Of a stretch of 64,000 bases of DNA, positions 47,679 through 55,441 are shown piece after piece (positions within the stretch are counted from its first letter, which is position 1; each line of letters begins with the position of its first letter). The notes below the pieces were generated by a model. The model searched no databases. It saw only the letters and a list, made by a program, of their open reading frames with translations, and was not told the DNA's origin. The stretch is from Actinomycetota bacterium (lineage in GTDB: Bacteria; Actinomycetota; Thermoleophilia; Gaiellales; F1-60-MAGs149), in NCBI GenBank assembly GCA_026392355.1, contig JAPLCF010000032.1, positions 1 to 64,000 of the forward strand. Direction: 5' to 3'. A program made the translations under genes and the position numbers.

Positions 47679-48457
47679 TGGCGACCGACGAGACATCTGT
47701 CGAGGGCACGGGCGAGACGGTCGGCGAGGCACGCTGGGCCGCCACCCGCGAGCTCGAACGCCGCTTCCCCGGACTCGACAAAGAGGCGATTGACTTCCAG
47801 ACGCTGTCCGAGGGCGAGCGAGGCCTGATGGGCGTTGGCCGGGAGCCGGCGCGTGTGCTGGCACAGCTCTTGACTGTGCCGTCGGCTGAGGCCAGCGAGG
47901 CCGCCCGCTCGACGCGCCCCGCGGCGCCGCGCGAGGATCGCCGTCCGCCGCGGCAGGCAGCGAAGCCGCGGGCTGCGGCACCCGCGCTCCCCCGCGCCGA
48001 AGGCCCGGCCGCCGAGCGCGTTGAAGACCTGCTGCAGTCGATCTGCGGTGGCATTGGCCTGGATACCACGGTGCACGTCGGCCAAGGCGAGAGCGGTCTG
48101 GTCGCCACCGTCGAGGGCGATGATCTGGGCCTGCTGATTGGCAAGCACGGGCATACGATTGATGCCGTCCAGTACCTCGTCAACGCGATTGTGCTGCGCG
48201 GTGAGGAGAACGCCACGCCGATCGTCGTCGACGCTCAGGATTACCGGCGCCGCCGCGAGGCCGTGCTGCGCGATACCGCCGAGCGCGCCACGCAGGATGC
48301 GATCGCGACAGGCAAGCCGATTTCCCTCGAGCCTATGTCGAGCGCTGAGCGCAAGATCGTGCATCTCGTGTTGCAGGACCATCCGCAGGTCGTGACGGAG
48401 TCGGGTGGGCGCGAGCCAAACCGCTGCGTCGTCGTGCGCCTGCGTGACGACGCGTAG
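47678..48457 (+). CDS. jag: Jag/KhpB RNA-binding protein
   Basis: A 259-residue SpoIIIJ-associated protein with three parts: the Jag N-domain (about 8-60, ATRELERRFPGLDKEAIDFQ), a disordered Ala/Arg/Pro linker, a KH domain marked by LLIGKHGHTIDAVQYLVN and a C-terminal R3H domain with SSAERKIVHLVLQDHPQV. Its homologues bind RNA and affect cell-wall growth and division. Gene order after yidC is conserved across Gram-positive bacteria. Confidence 0.93.
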   Translation: MATDETSVEGTGETVGEARWAATRELERRFPGLDKEAIDFQTLSEGERGLMGVGREPARVLAQLLTVPSAEASEAARSTRPAAPREDRRPPRQAAKPRAAAPALPRAEGPAAERVEDLLQSICGGIGLDTTVHVGQGESGLVATVEGDDLGLLIGKHGHTIDAVQYLVNAIVLRGEENATPIVVDAQDYRRRREAVLRDTAERATQDAIATGKPISLEPMSSAERKIVHLVLQDHPQVVTESGGREPNRCVVVRLRDDA

Positions 48458-48491
48458 GCGCCTGTGCGCACCACGACGCATTGCCGGTCAG

Positions 48492-48507
48492 CGTTTCACG
48501 TGAAACG
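48492..48507. other. parS site 1
   Basis: The palindrome GTTTCACGTGAAAC is complete, with C/G as the outermost bases (CGTTTCACGTGAAACG). It is a near-consensus ParB-binding site between jag and rsmG, 1.4 kb before parB. Confidence 0.95.
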
Positions 48508-48525
48508 CGACGAGCGGTGCGGACG

Positions 48526-49176
48526 GTGTTTCACGTGAAACAGGACCCCCTCGCCGTCTTTCTCAACCTGGTTGCGGCGGCACCCCAACGGTTAGTTGCA
48601 TCGACCGAGCCGGAGGCACTCGCTGCGCACGTTGAGGATGCGCTGGGCACGCTGCCGCTCCTTGTCGACGAGACGGGCCCGCTGGTTGATGTCGGCACCG
48701 GTGCAGGGTTTCCGGGCGTACCCCTCTTGCTTGCGCGCCCCGACCTGGCCGGCACGCTGCTGGATAGTCGCGCCAAGCGCTGCCAGCACCTGCAGCAGGT
48801 GGTCGACGCGACGGGCCTGGCCGAGCGCGTACGCGTACGCAATCTCCGGGCCGAAGAGCACGCCGCGGCTGAGGGCCGCGACCACTACGGCATCGCCGTG
48901 GCCCGCGCCCTTGCCCCACCACCCGTGGCCATCGAGCTCTGCCTGCCCCTGCTGCGCACGGGCGGCGTGTGCATCCTGCACGCGGGGGCGGTGGAGCGCA
49001 GTGCTGTCGAGCAGGCCGCCGCGGCACTGGGCGGCACGCTCGAGCTGATCGATCCCGTGCCGGGCTTCGAGGCGCGCAATCGCGTCGTCGTGCGCAAGAC
49101 CTCCCCCACGCCCGCGGGCTTTCCACGGCGCATTGGCCTCGCCGCCAAGGAGCCACTCGTCCGAAGCCAGGACTAG
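48526..49176 (+). CDS. rsmG: 16S rRNA (guanine527-N7)-methyltransferase
   Basis: A 216-residue SAM-dependent methyltransferase (GidB), which modifies G527 of 16S rRNA; loss gives low-level streptomycin resistance in other bacteria. The SAM motif is VDVGTGAGFPGVPLLLARPD. GTG 48526 (MFHVKQDPLAVFLN) is preferred over the track TTG 48481, because many rsmG genes begin with the parS-encoded FHVKQ peptide. The longer form would read VSRET from parS 1 too. Neither start has a clear ribosome site. Confidence 0.92.
   Translation: MFHVKQDPLAVFLNLVAAAPQRLVASTEPEALAAHVEDALGTLPLLVDETGPLVDVGTGAGFPGVPLLLARPDLAGTLLDSRAKRCQHLQQVVDATGLAERVRVRNLRAEEHAAAEGRDHYGIAVARALAPPPVAIELCLPLLRTGGVCILHAGAVERSAVEQAAAALGGTLELIDPVPGFEARNRVVVRKTSPTPAGFPRRIGLAAKEPLVRSQD
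48527..48542. other. parS site 2, within the start of rsmG
   Basis: TGTTTCACGTGAAACA is an exact copy of the 16-bp bacterial parS consensus. It overlaps the first codons of rsmG, encoding FHVK, and is 35 bp from site 1. Confidence 0.98.
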
Positions 49177-49186
49177 CGTTACGGGC

Positions 49187-49942
49187 ATGTCCCGTATTTA
49201 CGCACTGGCCAATCAGAAGGGTGGCGTCGGCAAGACGACGACGGCGGTCAACGTCGCAGCGTGTCTCGCCGAGGCCGGCGCGCGCGTGCTGCTCGTCGAT
49301 CTCGACCCACAGGCGAACGCCACCACCGGGCTCGGGCATCGTCCCGTACGCGGCCGCTCGACGTACGAAGTCCTGCACGGCGTGCCGATTGCCGACATCG
49401 TGATCCCGTCGGGTGTCCCGGGCCTCGACCTCGCGCCCTCCCACCCCGATCTCGCCGCCGCCGCCGTCGAGCTGCCCGATCGCGAAGATCGCGAGCAGGT
49501 GCTGGGGAACGCCTTGGCCGAGGTCGACGACGACTATCCCTTCGTGATCGTCGACTGCCCGCCGGCGCTGGGCATGCTCACCGTCAACGCGCTGGCCGCT
49601 GCCAACCGCCTGATTGTGCCGGTGCAGTGCGAGTACTACGCGCTGGAGGGTTTGGCACAGCTGCTCGAGACCGTCGAGCTGATCCGCGCACGCATCAATC
49701 CGCATCTGCAGCTGTCGGGCTTGCTCCTGACGATGCACGACGGCCGTACGCGCTTGGCGCAGGACGTCGCCAGCGAGGTGCGCGAGCACTTTGGTAGCAA
49801 GGTCTTCGATTCGGTCATCCCGCGCTCGGTGCGTCTCGCCGAGGCACCGTCGCATGGCCGCCCCATTTCACAGTTCGACCCGCGCTCGCCTGGAGCGGAC
49901 GCGTATTACCGACTCGCCCTGGAGGTGGTTGAGCGTGGCTAG
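49187..49942 (+). CDS. parA: chromosome partitioning ATPase ParA (Soj)
   Basis: A 251-residue deviant-Walker ATPase that moves ParB-bound origins. The Walker A is NQKGGVGKTTTAVNVA with the signature Lys, and the Walker B regions are LLVDLDPQANATTGLG and VIVDCPPALG. ATG 49187 is chosen because TAGCGT lies 7 nt before it; the track start would run into rsmG. It overlaps parB by 8 nt. Confidence 0.95.
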   Translation: MSRIYALANQKGGVGKTTTAVNVAACLAEAGARVLLVDLDPQANATTGLGHRPVRGRSTYEVLHGVPIADIVIPSGVPGLDLAPSHPDLAAAAVELPDREDREQVLGNALAEVDDDYPFVIVDCPPALGMLTVNALAAANRLIVPVQCEYYALEGLAQLLETVELIRARINPHLQLSGLLLTMHDGRTRLAQDVASEVREHFGSKVFDSVIPRSVRLAEAPSHGRPISQFDPRSPGADAYYRLALEVVERG

Positions 49943-50822
49943 ACCCACTGGACTCGGACGCGGACTCAACGCCCTGCTGGATCCCGCAGGCGGCGAGCCC
50001 ACCCTCGTCACGCTGCCGATTGATCAGGTGCAGCCCAACCCGCGCCAGCCGCGGCGGGCCTTTGACCAGGACGCGCTCGACGATCTCGCTCGGTCGATCA
50101 AGCAGGACGGCATCATGCAGCCGATCATTGTGCGCTCGGCGCCCGATGGCCGCTACGAGATCATCGCCGGCGAGCGCCGCTGGCGTGCCGCCAACCAGGC
50201 GGGCCTCAAGACCGTGCCCGCGATCGTGCGCCGCGCCGACGAGCGCCAGACGCTCACGCTGGCGCTGGTGGAGAACGTTGTGCGCGAGGACCTCAACGCG
50301 ATCGAGGCGGCGCGTGGCTACGCGGCGCTGATCGATGAGCTCGACCTGACGCCGACCGAGGTCGCCGAGAAGGTGGGGAAGAGTCGCCCGACGATCGCCA
50401 ACGCGCTGCGTCTACTCGACCTGCCCGACGAGGTGCTCGACGCGATCATCGCCGGTGACCTGAGCGAGGGCCACGGCCGTGCGATCTTGCAGCTCGACGA
50501 CCACGACGCCCGCCGCGCGCTCGCCAAGCGCGCAATCGCCGACGGCCTGTCAGTGCGCGAGGTCGAGGCGCTGGCGCGTTCTGGCCCGAAGCAGAAGCGC
50601 GCGCCGCGCGCCGCCAAGAATGGCGCCGCGTGGTTCGACCACGACCTGGCCGCTGCCGCGACTGACGCGTGCTTCCGCGCACTCGGCATGGTGGGGAAGG
50701 TCTCGCCGACGCCCGATGGCGCGCGCCTTGAGATCCGCATCCGCTCGCATGAGCAGCTCGAGGATCTCGTCGCCCGGCTCGAGCAGATGGACGGCGTGGC
50801 GCTGCACAATCGCGCCGCCTAG
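49935..50822 (+). CDS. parB: chromosome partitioning protein ParB (Spo0J)
   Basis: A 295-residue CTPase and DNA-binding protein that loads at parS and spreads. N-terminal ARPTGLGRGLNALL is followed by the CTP/arginine region GRYEIIAGERRWRAANQAGL, the helix-turn-helix TPTEVAEKVGKSRPTIANAL and a C-terminal dimer domain. GTG 49935 is the only sensible start, inside the parA end. Two parS sites lie 1.4 kb upstream. Confidence 0.95.
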   Translation: MARPTGLGRGLNALLDPAGGEPTLVTLPIDQVQPNPRQPRRAFDQDALDDLARSIKQDGIMQPIIVRSAPDGRYEIIAGERRWRAANQAGLKTVPAIVRRADERQTLTLALVENVVREDLNAIEAARGYAALIDELDLTPTEVAEKVGKSRPTIANALRLLDLPDEVLDAIIAGDLSEGHGRAILQLDDHDARRALAKRAIADGLSVREVEALARSGPKQKRAPRAAKNGAAWFDHDLAAAATDACFRALGMVGKVSPTPDGARLEIRIRSHEQLEDLVARLEQMDGVALHNRAA

Positions 50823-50824
50823 TA

Positions 50825-50858
50825 TGTGGCCATAGCCACAAACTAACGCGAATCCGCG
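50825..50858. repeat. two inverted repeats after parB
   Basis: TGTGGC-CATA-GCCACA (50825-50840) is a 6-bp stem with a 4-base loop immediately after the parB stop, and CGCG-AATC-CGCG (50847-50858) follows. No T-run is present. They may end the parB transcript or be an operator for the next gene. Confidence 0.4.
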
Positions 50859-50878
50859 AAGTGTGATCTACTATTGCC

Positions 50879-51499
50879 GTGGGCGCGTCGCAACGGCATC
50901 AAGCGGGAATGAGCGCGGTGCGCCGTCGCTCAGCCTGGCTGGTCTCGCTGCCGCTCGTCGTGCTCGGCTCGCTGTTAGCGCACGAGCTCGCCTACCTCGT
51001 CGTTGCGGGGGACCATGCAGATGCCCTGCTGGCAGAGACGGGCCACGGCTACTTCGACCAGCTGCCCGCTGCGGCGCTACTCGGCCTCAGCTGCGCCATC
51101 CTCGGTCTCGGGCTGGCCGCACTGGATCATGTCCGCGGCGCCCTCGGCAAGGCGATTCCTGCCTGGCTGATTGCCTTCGTGCCGCTCGCGGGGTTCGCAC
51201 TGCAAGAGCATGCCGAGCGCTTTGCACACAGCGGGGACGTGCCATGGGCCGCCGCCCTCGAGTCCACTTTCATTGTGGGCCTTGCCCTTCAGCTTCCGTT
51301 CGCCGCACTTGCCTTCATTGCCGCACGCGCGCTCTTGCGAACCGTCGTGGCTGTCGTTGCGACACTGCTGAAGCAGCCGCAGCCGGCCGGCCGAAAACGA
51401 CTATTCAATCGTCGTGCGGATTCCGTTCCTGCGGCGGTCGCCACCGGACTCTCCCGCAGCCTCGCGCCGCGTGGACCGCCGTCTCTTTCGATCGCCTGA
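50879..51499 (+). CDS. integral membrane protein of unknown function (206 aa)
   Basis: A protein with about four hydrophobic spans (roughly 18-45, 58-82, 92-115, 125-160) and a basic cytoplasmic tail. The start is GTG 50879 in the track; ATG 50909 (SAVRRRSAWLV) would remove ten residues and is equally likely. TACTAT is 4 nt before the GTG. It precedes a YcnI-CopC-YcnI set by 47 bp and may be its membrane partner, although it has no visible CopD similarity. Function unknown. Confidence 0.65.
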   Translation: MGASQRHQAGMSAVRRRSAWLVSLPLVVLGSLLAHELAYLVVAGDHADALLAETGHGYFDQLPAAALLGLSCAILGLGLAALDHVRGALGKAIPAWLIAFVPLAGFALQEHAERFAHSGDVPWAAALESTFIVGLALQLPFAALAFIAARALLRTVVAVVATLLKQPQPAGRKRLFNRRADSVPAAVATGLSRSLAPRGPPSLSIA

Positions 51500-51546
51500 C
51501 GTCGCTGCGCCGACCGACGCAGCATTCATCGATTACGGAGATTCAC

Positions 51547-52068
51547 ATGAAGATCATTTCCACGCGCGTTCGCGCGCTAATTCTGGCGTCCCTGACGGGT
51601 GCGCTAGTGCTCGGCATCGCCGCACCGGCCTTCGGCCATGCGACGGTGCAGATGTACGGTGGCTCGGCGAAGACCGACGGCTACGGAGCGTTCTGGATGC
51701 GCATTGGCCACGGCTGCGAGGACGCCAAGGGCAATCCGGTCGCCGTCAACCGTGTCGTCGTGCTGGTGCAGGGTGCCTTCCAGTCGGCCAAGCCGCAGCA
51801 GATTGCGGGCTGGACCTCGTCGGTCAAGGAGATCAAGAACGGCGGTGGCTACCGCGTCCAGTGGGTCGCCACCGGCGATGCACTGCGGGACGATCAGTTC
51901 CAGGACTTTGGCGTCAGCACGAAGTACCCGTCGACGCCGGGCACGTATCGCGTCCCCGCCATCCAGTACTGCGGGGCGTACAAGACGGCCTGGATCGACA
52001 AGGCTGCGGATGCAGACCATCCGTCATCCTCGATCACCGTCGCGGCGGCGACCAGCTCGTCGCACTAG
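51547..52068 (+). CDS. YcnI-like (DUF1775) exported protein 1
   Basis: A 173-residue exported protein. The signal peptide ends at FGHATV, leaving a mature N-terminal His as in YcnI proteins that bind copper(II). The domain has RIGHGCEDAKGNPV and IQYCGAYKTAWID; the two Cys could be bridged. There is no clear C-terminal membrane anchor, unlike Bacillus YcnI. GGAG lies before ATG 51547. A CopC gene follows, which supports a copper-handling role. Confidence 0.8.
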   Translation: MKIISTRVRALILASLTGALVLGIAAPAFGHATVQMYGGSAKTDGYGAFWMRIGHGCEDAKGNPVAVNRVVVLVQGAFQSAKPQQIAGWTSSVKEIKNGGGYRVQWVATGDALRDDQFQDFGVSTKYPSTPGTYRVPAIQYCGAYKTAWIDKAADADHPSSSITVAAATSSSH

Positions 52069-52123
52069 GGCATAGGGTGGGGGTCGACTCGCGTCGGCCC
52101 CCACCAACGTCACCTGTCTCACC

Positions 52124-52753
52124 ATGTATCAACGTCTCCTGATTCCGCTCCTCGCGCTCCTACTGCTCCCCGCGGCTGCCGCTGGACATGCCTCGTTGCG
52201 GTCGGCGACGCCGGCCCCGAACGCCACGCTGCAGACGAGCCCAACGAGCCTCCGGCTCGTGTTCAGCGAACACGTCAACGGAAGCGGGGACGCCCTCGTT
52301 GCCGTCAGCGCAGACGGCGTTCGCGTGAGCGGGACCGCGACGATCACCGGCGGCGTGCTTACCGCCCCGCTCAGCGCGCTCCGCCCCGGCCGCTACGCCT
52401 ACTCCTATACCGTCGAGAGTCTCGATGGGCACGTCATCACCGGCTCCGTGGCCTTCGCGGTACGCACGCGCACCCGAGCCGCCACCCCCACCAGCGTGAT
52501 GCTCAACGATCGTCGCGTGCGCCTCTCCGGAGCCCGTGTAGGGCAGCGCACACTGCTCCTCTGGGCCGGCGTCCGCGAAGGTACCGTGCGCTGGACGAGT
52601 CCGCTCCTAGCTGCCCCGTTTGTGTGGACGATCCGCGATGGCAACGCCAGCGGCCTCTTGCCCTTCGCAGGGGACTACGCGCTCGAGGTGCGCGCTCGCA
52701 CCTCGATCTTCCACGAAACGATCGCCACCGGCACCACCACGATCCAACCATGA
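52124..52753 (+). CDS. CopC-domain copper-binding protein
   Basis: A 209-residue exported protein with a CopC domain (about 20-115). The signal ends at AAAAGHASL, leaving the His that starts the copper brace, and the second site motif SLDGHVITG carries the Asp/His ligands. FSEHVNGSGDALVAVS is typical. A second beta-rich region (about 125-209) is unassigned. CopC is often fused to or beside CopD; no CopD is seen here. It lies between two YcnI-like genes. Confidence 0.87.
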   Translation: MYQRLLIPLLALLLLPAAAAGHASLRSATPAPNATLQTSPTSLRLVFSEHVNGSGDALVAVSADGVRVSGTATITGGVLTAPLSALRPGRYAYSYTVESLDGHVITGSVAFAVRTRTRAATPTSVMLNDRRVRLSGARVGQRTLLLWAGVREGTVRWTSPLLAAPFVWTIRDGNASGLLPFAGDYALEVRARTSIFHETIATGTTTIQP

Positions 52754-52814
52754 TCCACCACCCGTATCTCCACGACCATCCGCGTGCCCGACGCGCCGCC
52801 CTGAGGAGCGCTCC

Positions 52815-53294
52815 ATGAAATCCATCCCAAACCTGCGCCGCCCTCTGATAGTTGCCGCACTCGCGCTGCTGACGGCCGCTGGTGTTGCCCACGGGCACGC
52901 TGACGTGGAGGACAGCGGCTTCAAGCGCAACGCGGTGGGCACCGTGAAGGTGCACATCCAGCACGGGTGCACCGCGGAGGGTGTCGCAGCAACGGCGGTC
53001 GATCGCGTCGTTGTGCTCGTGCCGAAGGTCTTCCCGTCGGCGACGCCGAAGCGCGTGACGGGCTGGCATGCCGCCACGAAGAAGACAGCTGAGGGGCGTC
53101 GGATCGAGTGGCATCGCATGGACCGTGCGAGCACAGCGCAGGACTTCCGCATCAACGTCCGCTTCCCCGCCAAGGCCGGTGTGTACGGCCTGCCGACTGT
53201 GCAGTACTGCGGGGAGAGCTCGATCGCGTGGATCGAGAAGCCCGTTGGTGGCGAGGAGCCGGAGCATCCGCTGCCGACGGTGACCGTCAAGTGA
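52815..53294 (+). CDS. YcnI-like (DUF1775) exported protein 2
   Basis: A 159-residue exported paralogue of the gene at 51547. The signal ends around AHGHADVED, again leaving His residues near the mature start. IQHGCTAEGV and VQYCGESSIAWIEKP match the paralogue's Cys motifs. GAGGAG is a good ribosome site. The stop lies in the small palindrome CCGTCA-AG-TGACGG (53284-53297). Confidence 0.78.
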   Translation: MKSIPNLRRPLIVAALALLTAAGVAHGHADVEDSGFKRNAVGTVKVHIQHGCTAEGVAATAVDRVVVLVPKVFPSATPKRVTGWHAATKKTAEGRRIEWHRMDRASTAQDFRINVRFPAKAGVYGLPTVQYCGESSIAWIEKPVGGEEPEHPLPTVTVK

Positions 53295-53329
53295 CGGTGT
53301 GACCATCGCATCGGCAGCCCTGCCTTGGG

Positions 53330-53335
53330 TACACT
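53330..53335 (+). promoter_or_regulatory. -10 element of tRNA-Ile
   Basis: TACACT lies 9 nt before the tRNA 5' end, in the right place for a -10 box. No clear -35 is visible. Confidence 0.5.
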
Positions 53336-53344
53336 CGCGCCGTC

Positions 53345-53418
<74 letters not shown>

Positions 53419-53434
53419 TACGTCCGCAGGAACG

Positions 53435-55354
53435 TCAGCGAACGGCGATGGTCGCGCGACCGGTCCAAGTGACCGAGCCCCCGCGCTGGATCTTGAGAGT
53501 CAGCAGGCAGGTCGCGCGCCGCTTCGGAGCAACAAGCATGCGATCGTCAATGGCGCACTGTCCGCGCTCGGACCACGTGCGCTTGCCGCGAACGGCGGGC
53601 GGCGTGATCAGCTTCGTGAGCATCGTGCGCGAGCCACGGGACACGGTACGACGGGCGGTTGTCGCTGCCTTGTCGACGAGTGAGCCACCCGGGGCTGCTG
53701 ATGGGCTTGACGGACGGCGTTGCGCCGCTGCGGAGAAGGTGAGGTCGTTCGCTTCCGTGACGGAACCAAAGGAACACGAGAGTGCGCCCGTCGTGCTGCA
53801 CGCCTGCCCGGTGGGCGCGATCGTGGCCGCGTAGCCGGTGATGTCGGCACCACTGGCCGCGGACCACGTGGCCACTACGGGCGCGCCGCGGAACGCCACG
53901 GTCTGCCCGACGCCGGCACGCAAGCGCAGCGTGCCAGCCCCGAGCGACAGCGTGGCTGCATCAAGGTAACTCTGGTACCGCTGCGTGGTGACATCGGCAG
54001 CGATCGTCGCGGGCCCGTTGACAATCAGGCTGTCGAGACAGTCAACCGTGCCCGTTAACTGCAGCGCTCCGATGACGGTGAGCGGACCGGAGTCGCAGGC
54101 GGTCGTACGCACGCCGCCGACGGCAACCGGCTCGGGCATACCTGCGATCGTGACCGAGGAACCGCTCAGCACTGCGGCGCGCGATGCGGCAATCACCAGG
54201 CCGCCCGCGTAGGTCTGCGTGCCAGCGGTTGTTGGCGCAAACGTGGAGTCGGCGCCGGTGCCGAGCACAGTGGTGAGGCCTGTTGCGCGAAGCGTGTTCG
54301 TCGGACGGACGCTGCCCCCGACTTCCCAGGCGCCGTCGATAACGAGATCGCTGAACTGTGCGGGCGGTGACTGCGACCCGATTCCGCAGCCGGAAATCAC
54401 TGCGCCGCCGCAGGGCCCGGCGTACGACTCGATCCCCTGTGGCGTGATGATCGACGAGCCGGACAGGGTTAGGGTTCCCGACGCGGTCACGGACACCGCG
54501 TCCTGCCAATCTTGGAAGCCGCTGGTCGTAACGTCGCCGCCCAGACGCGCCGACCCCGTGACTTGCACTTCTCCGAGATTGCTCCAGGGTGCGTCGGTGA
54601 CGAGGTTGCCGTCGATGGTGAGGCGGCTTGGCGCGCTGGCGCGACAGCCAATCTCCACGCTGAAGCAGCCCGTCACGCCGACGACGGGGCCGGTTGTCTG
54701 CACGTAGCCGGCTGCCAGCGTGATGGATCCGTACGACGTGACGCGAGCTCCATTCAGGCGGATCTCACCCGTCGGGCCTGCCGTCACATCGGCGTGGATC
54801 GACGGGGCTGTCGTCGTTCCGGTGAGGGAGATCAATGATGCGGCCGTGATCTCCTGCCGCACGGCGATGGTTGGTGCCGTCGCCGTCACCGAGGTGGTTC
54901 CGAAACTGATTGGAGCGACCGGGTTTCCACCGTCGAACGTCAGGACCGAGTCCGGAGCGGTGAGCGTCACGGTTAGCGGGTCGGTCCACGCGCCACTCGG
55001 GGTCGCGCCCAGGATCGAGACTTCAGCGGGGCCGCTATCAATAACAGTGATCGCGGAAAGCACCGTGCGATCATCGGCGACAGCGTCAGTACTTACCTCG
55101 AGCGTGTTGGTATTGATTCCGTTGATGGCCGCGTATGGAAAGGGGCCAGAGACGGTCCAGACGTCGGGGGCGATCAGCCGGTAAGCACCGGTAGCACTGT
55201 AGATCGCCTGCAACGACACGGACTGGCCGGAGCTCGGCCTAATGGTCAGGGTTCCGCTGGCAAAGCTAAAACTGGCGGCGGACGCAGGCGCGGCCAGCGT
55301 GAGCATTCCAACGAGGAGCGCACCAACGATTAGTGCCCAACGCGGCATCAACAC
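53435..55354 (-). CDS. large secreted beta-rich protein, unknown function
   Basis: A 639-residue exported protein. The signal peptide ends around AAPASAAS. The body is rich in Gly, Ser, Thr, Val and Ala with recurrent LTLSGSS, VTASGTL and IDGxWxVGG-like strands, suggesting a beta-helix, as in adhesin-like passenger domains. The last about 85 residues are basic, with two Cys (ERGQCAID, RATCLLTLK). The start is set at GTG 55354, because TACGCT lies 6 nt before it; the track TTG 55360 is less likely. It converges on tRNA-Ile. A surface role is only a guess. Confidence 0.7.
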   Translation of the reverse strand: MLMPRWALIVGALLVGMLTLAAPASAASFSFASGTLTIRPSSGQSVSLQAIYSATGAYRLIAPDVWTVSGPFPYAAINGINTNTLEVSTDAVADDRTVLSAITVIDSGPAEVSILGATPSGAWTDPLTVTLTAPDSVLTFDGGNPVAPISFGTTSVTATAPTIAVRQEITAASLISLTGTTTAPSIHADVTAGPTGEIRLNGARVTSYGSITLAAGYVQTTGPVVGVTGCFSVEIGCRASAPSRLTIDGNLVTDAPWSNLGEVQVTGSARLGGDVTTSGFQDWQDAVSVTASGTLTLSGSSIITPQGIESYAGPCGGAVISGCGIGSQSPPAQFSDLVIDGAWEVGGSVRPTNTLRATGLTTVLGTGADSTFAPTTAGTQTYAGGLVIAASRAAVLSGSSVTIAGMPEPVAVGGVRTTACDSGPLTVIGALQLTGTVDCLDSLIVNGPATIAADVTTQRYQSYLDAATLSLGAGTLRLRAGVGQTVAFRGAPVVATWSAASGADITGYAATIAPTGQACSTTGALSCSFGSVTEANDLTFSAAAQRRPSSPSAAPGGSLVDKAATTARRTVSRGSRTMLTKLITPPAVRGKRTWSERGQCAIDDRMLVAPKRRATCLLTLKIQRGGSVTWTGRATIAVR

Positions 55355-55441
55355 GCGCAAAGCGTACTGCCGTTCGTCGTGTTCCGCTATTCAACGTGAA
55401 GCGCGGCACACGCCCGGCGCATCCGCCACACTCCCCACAGC

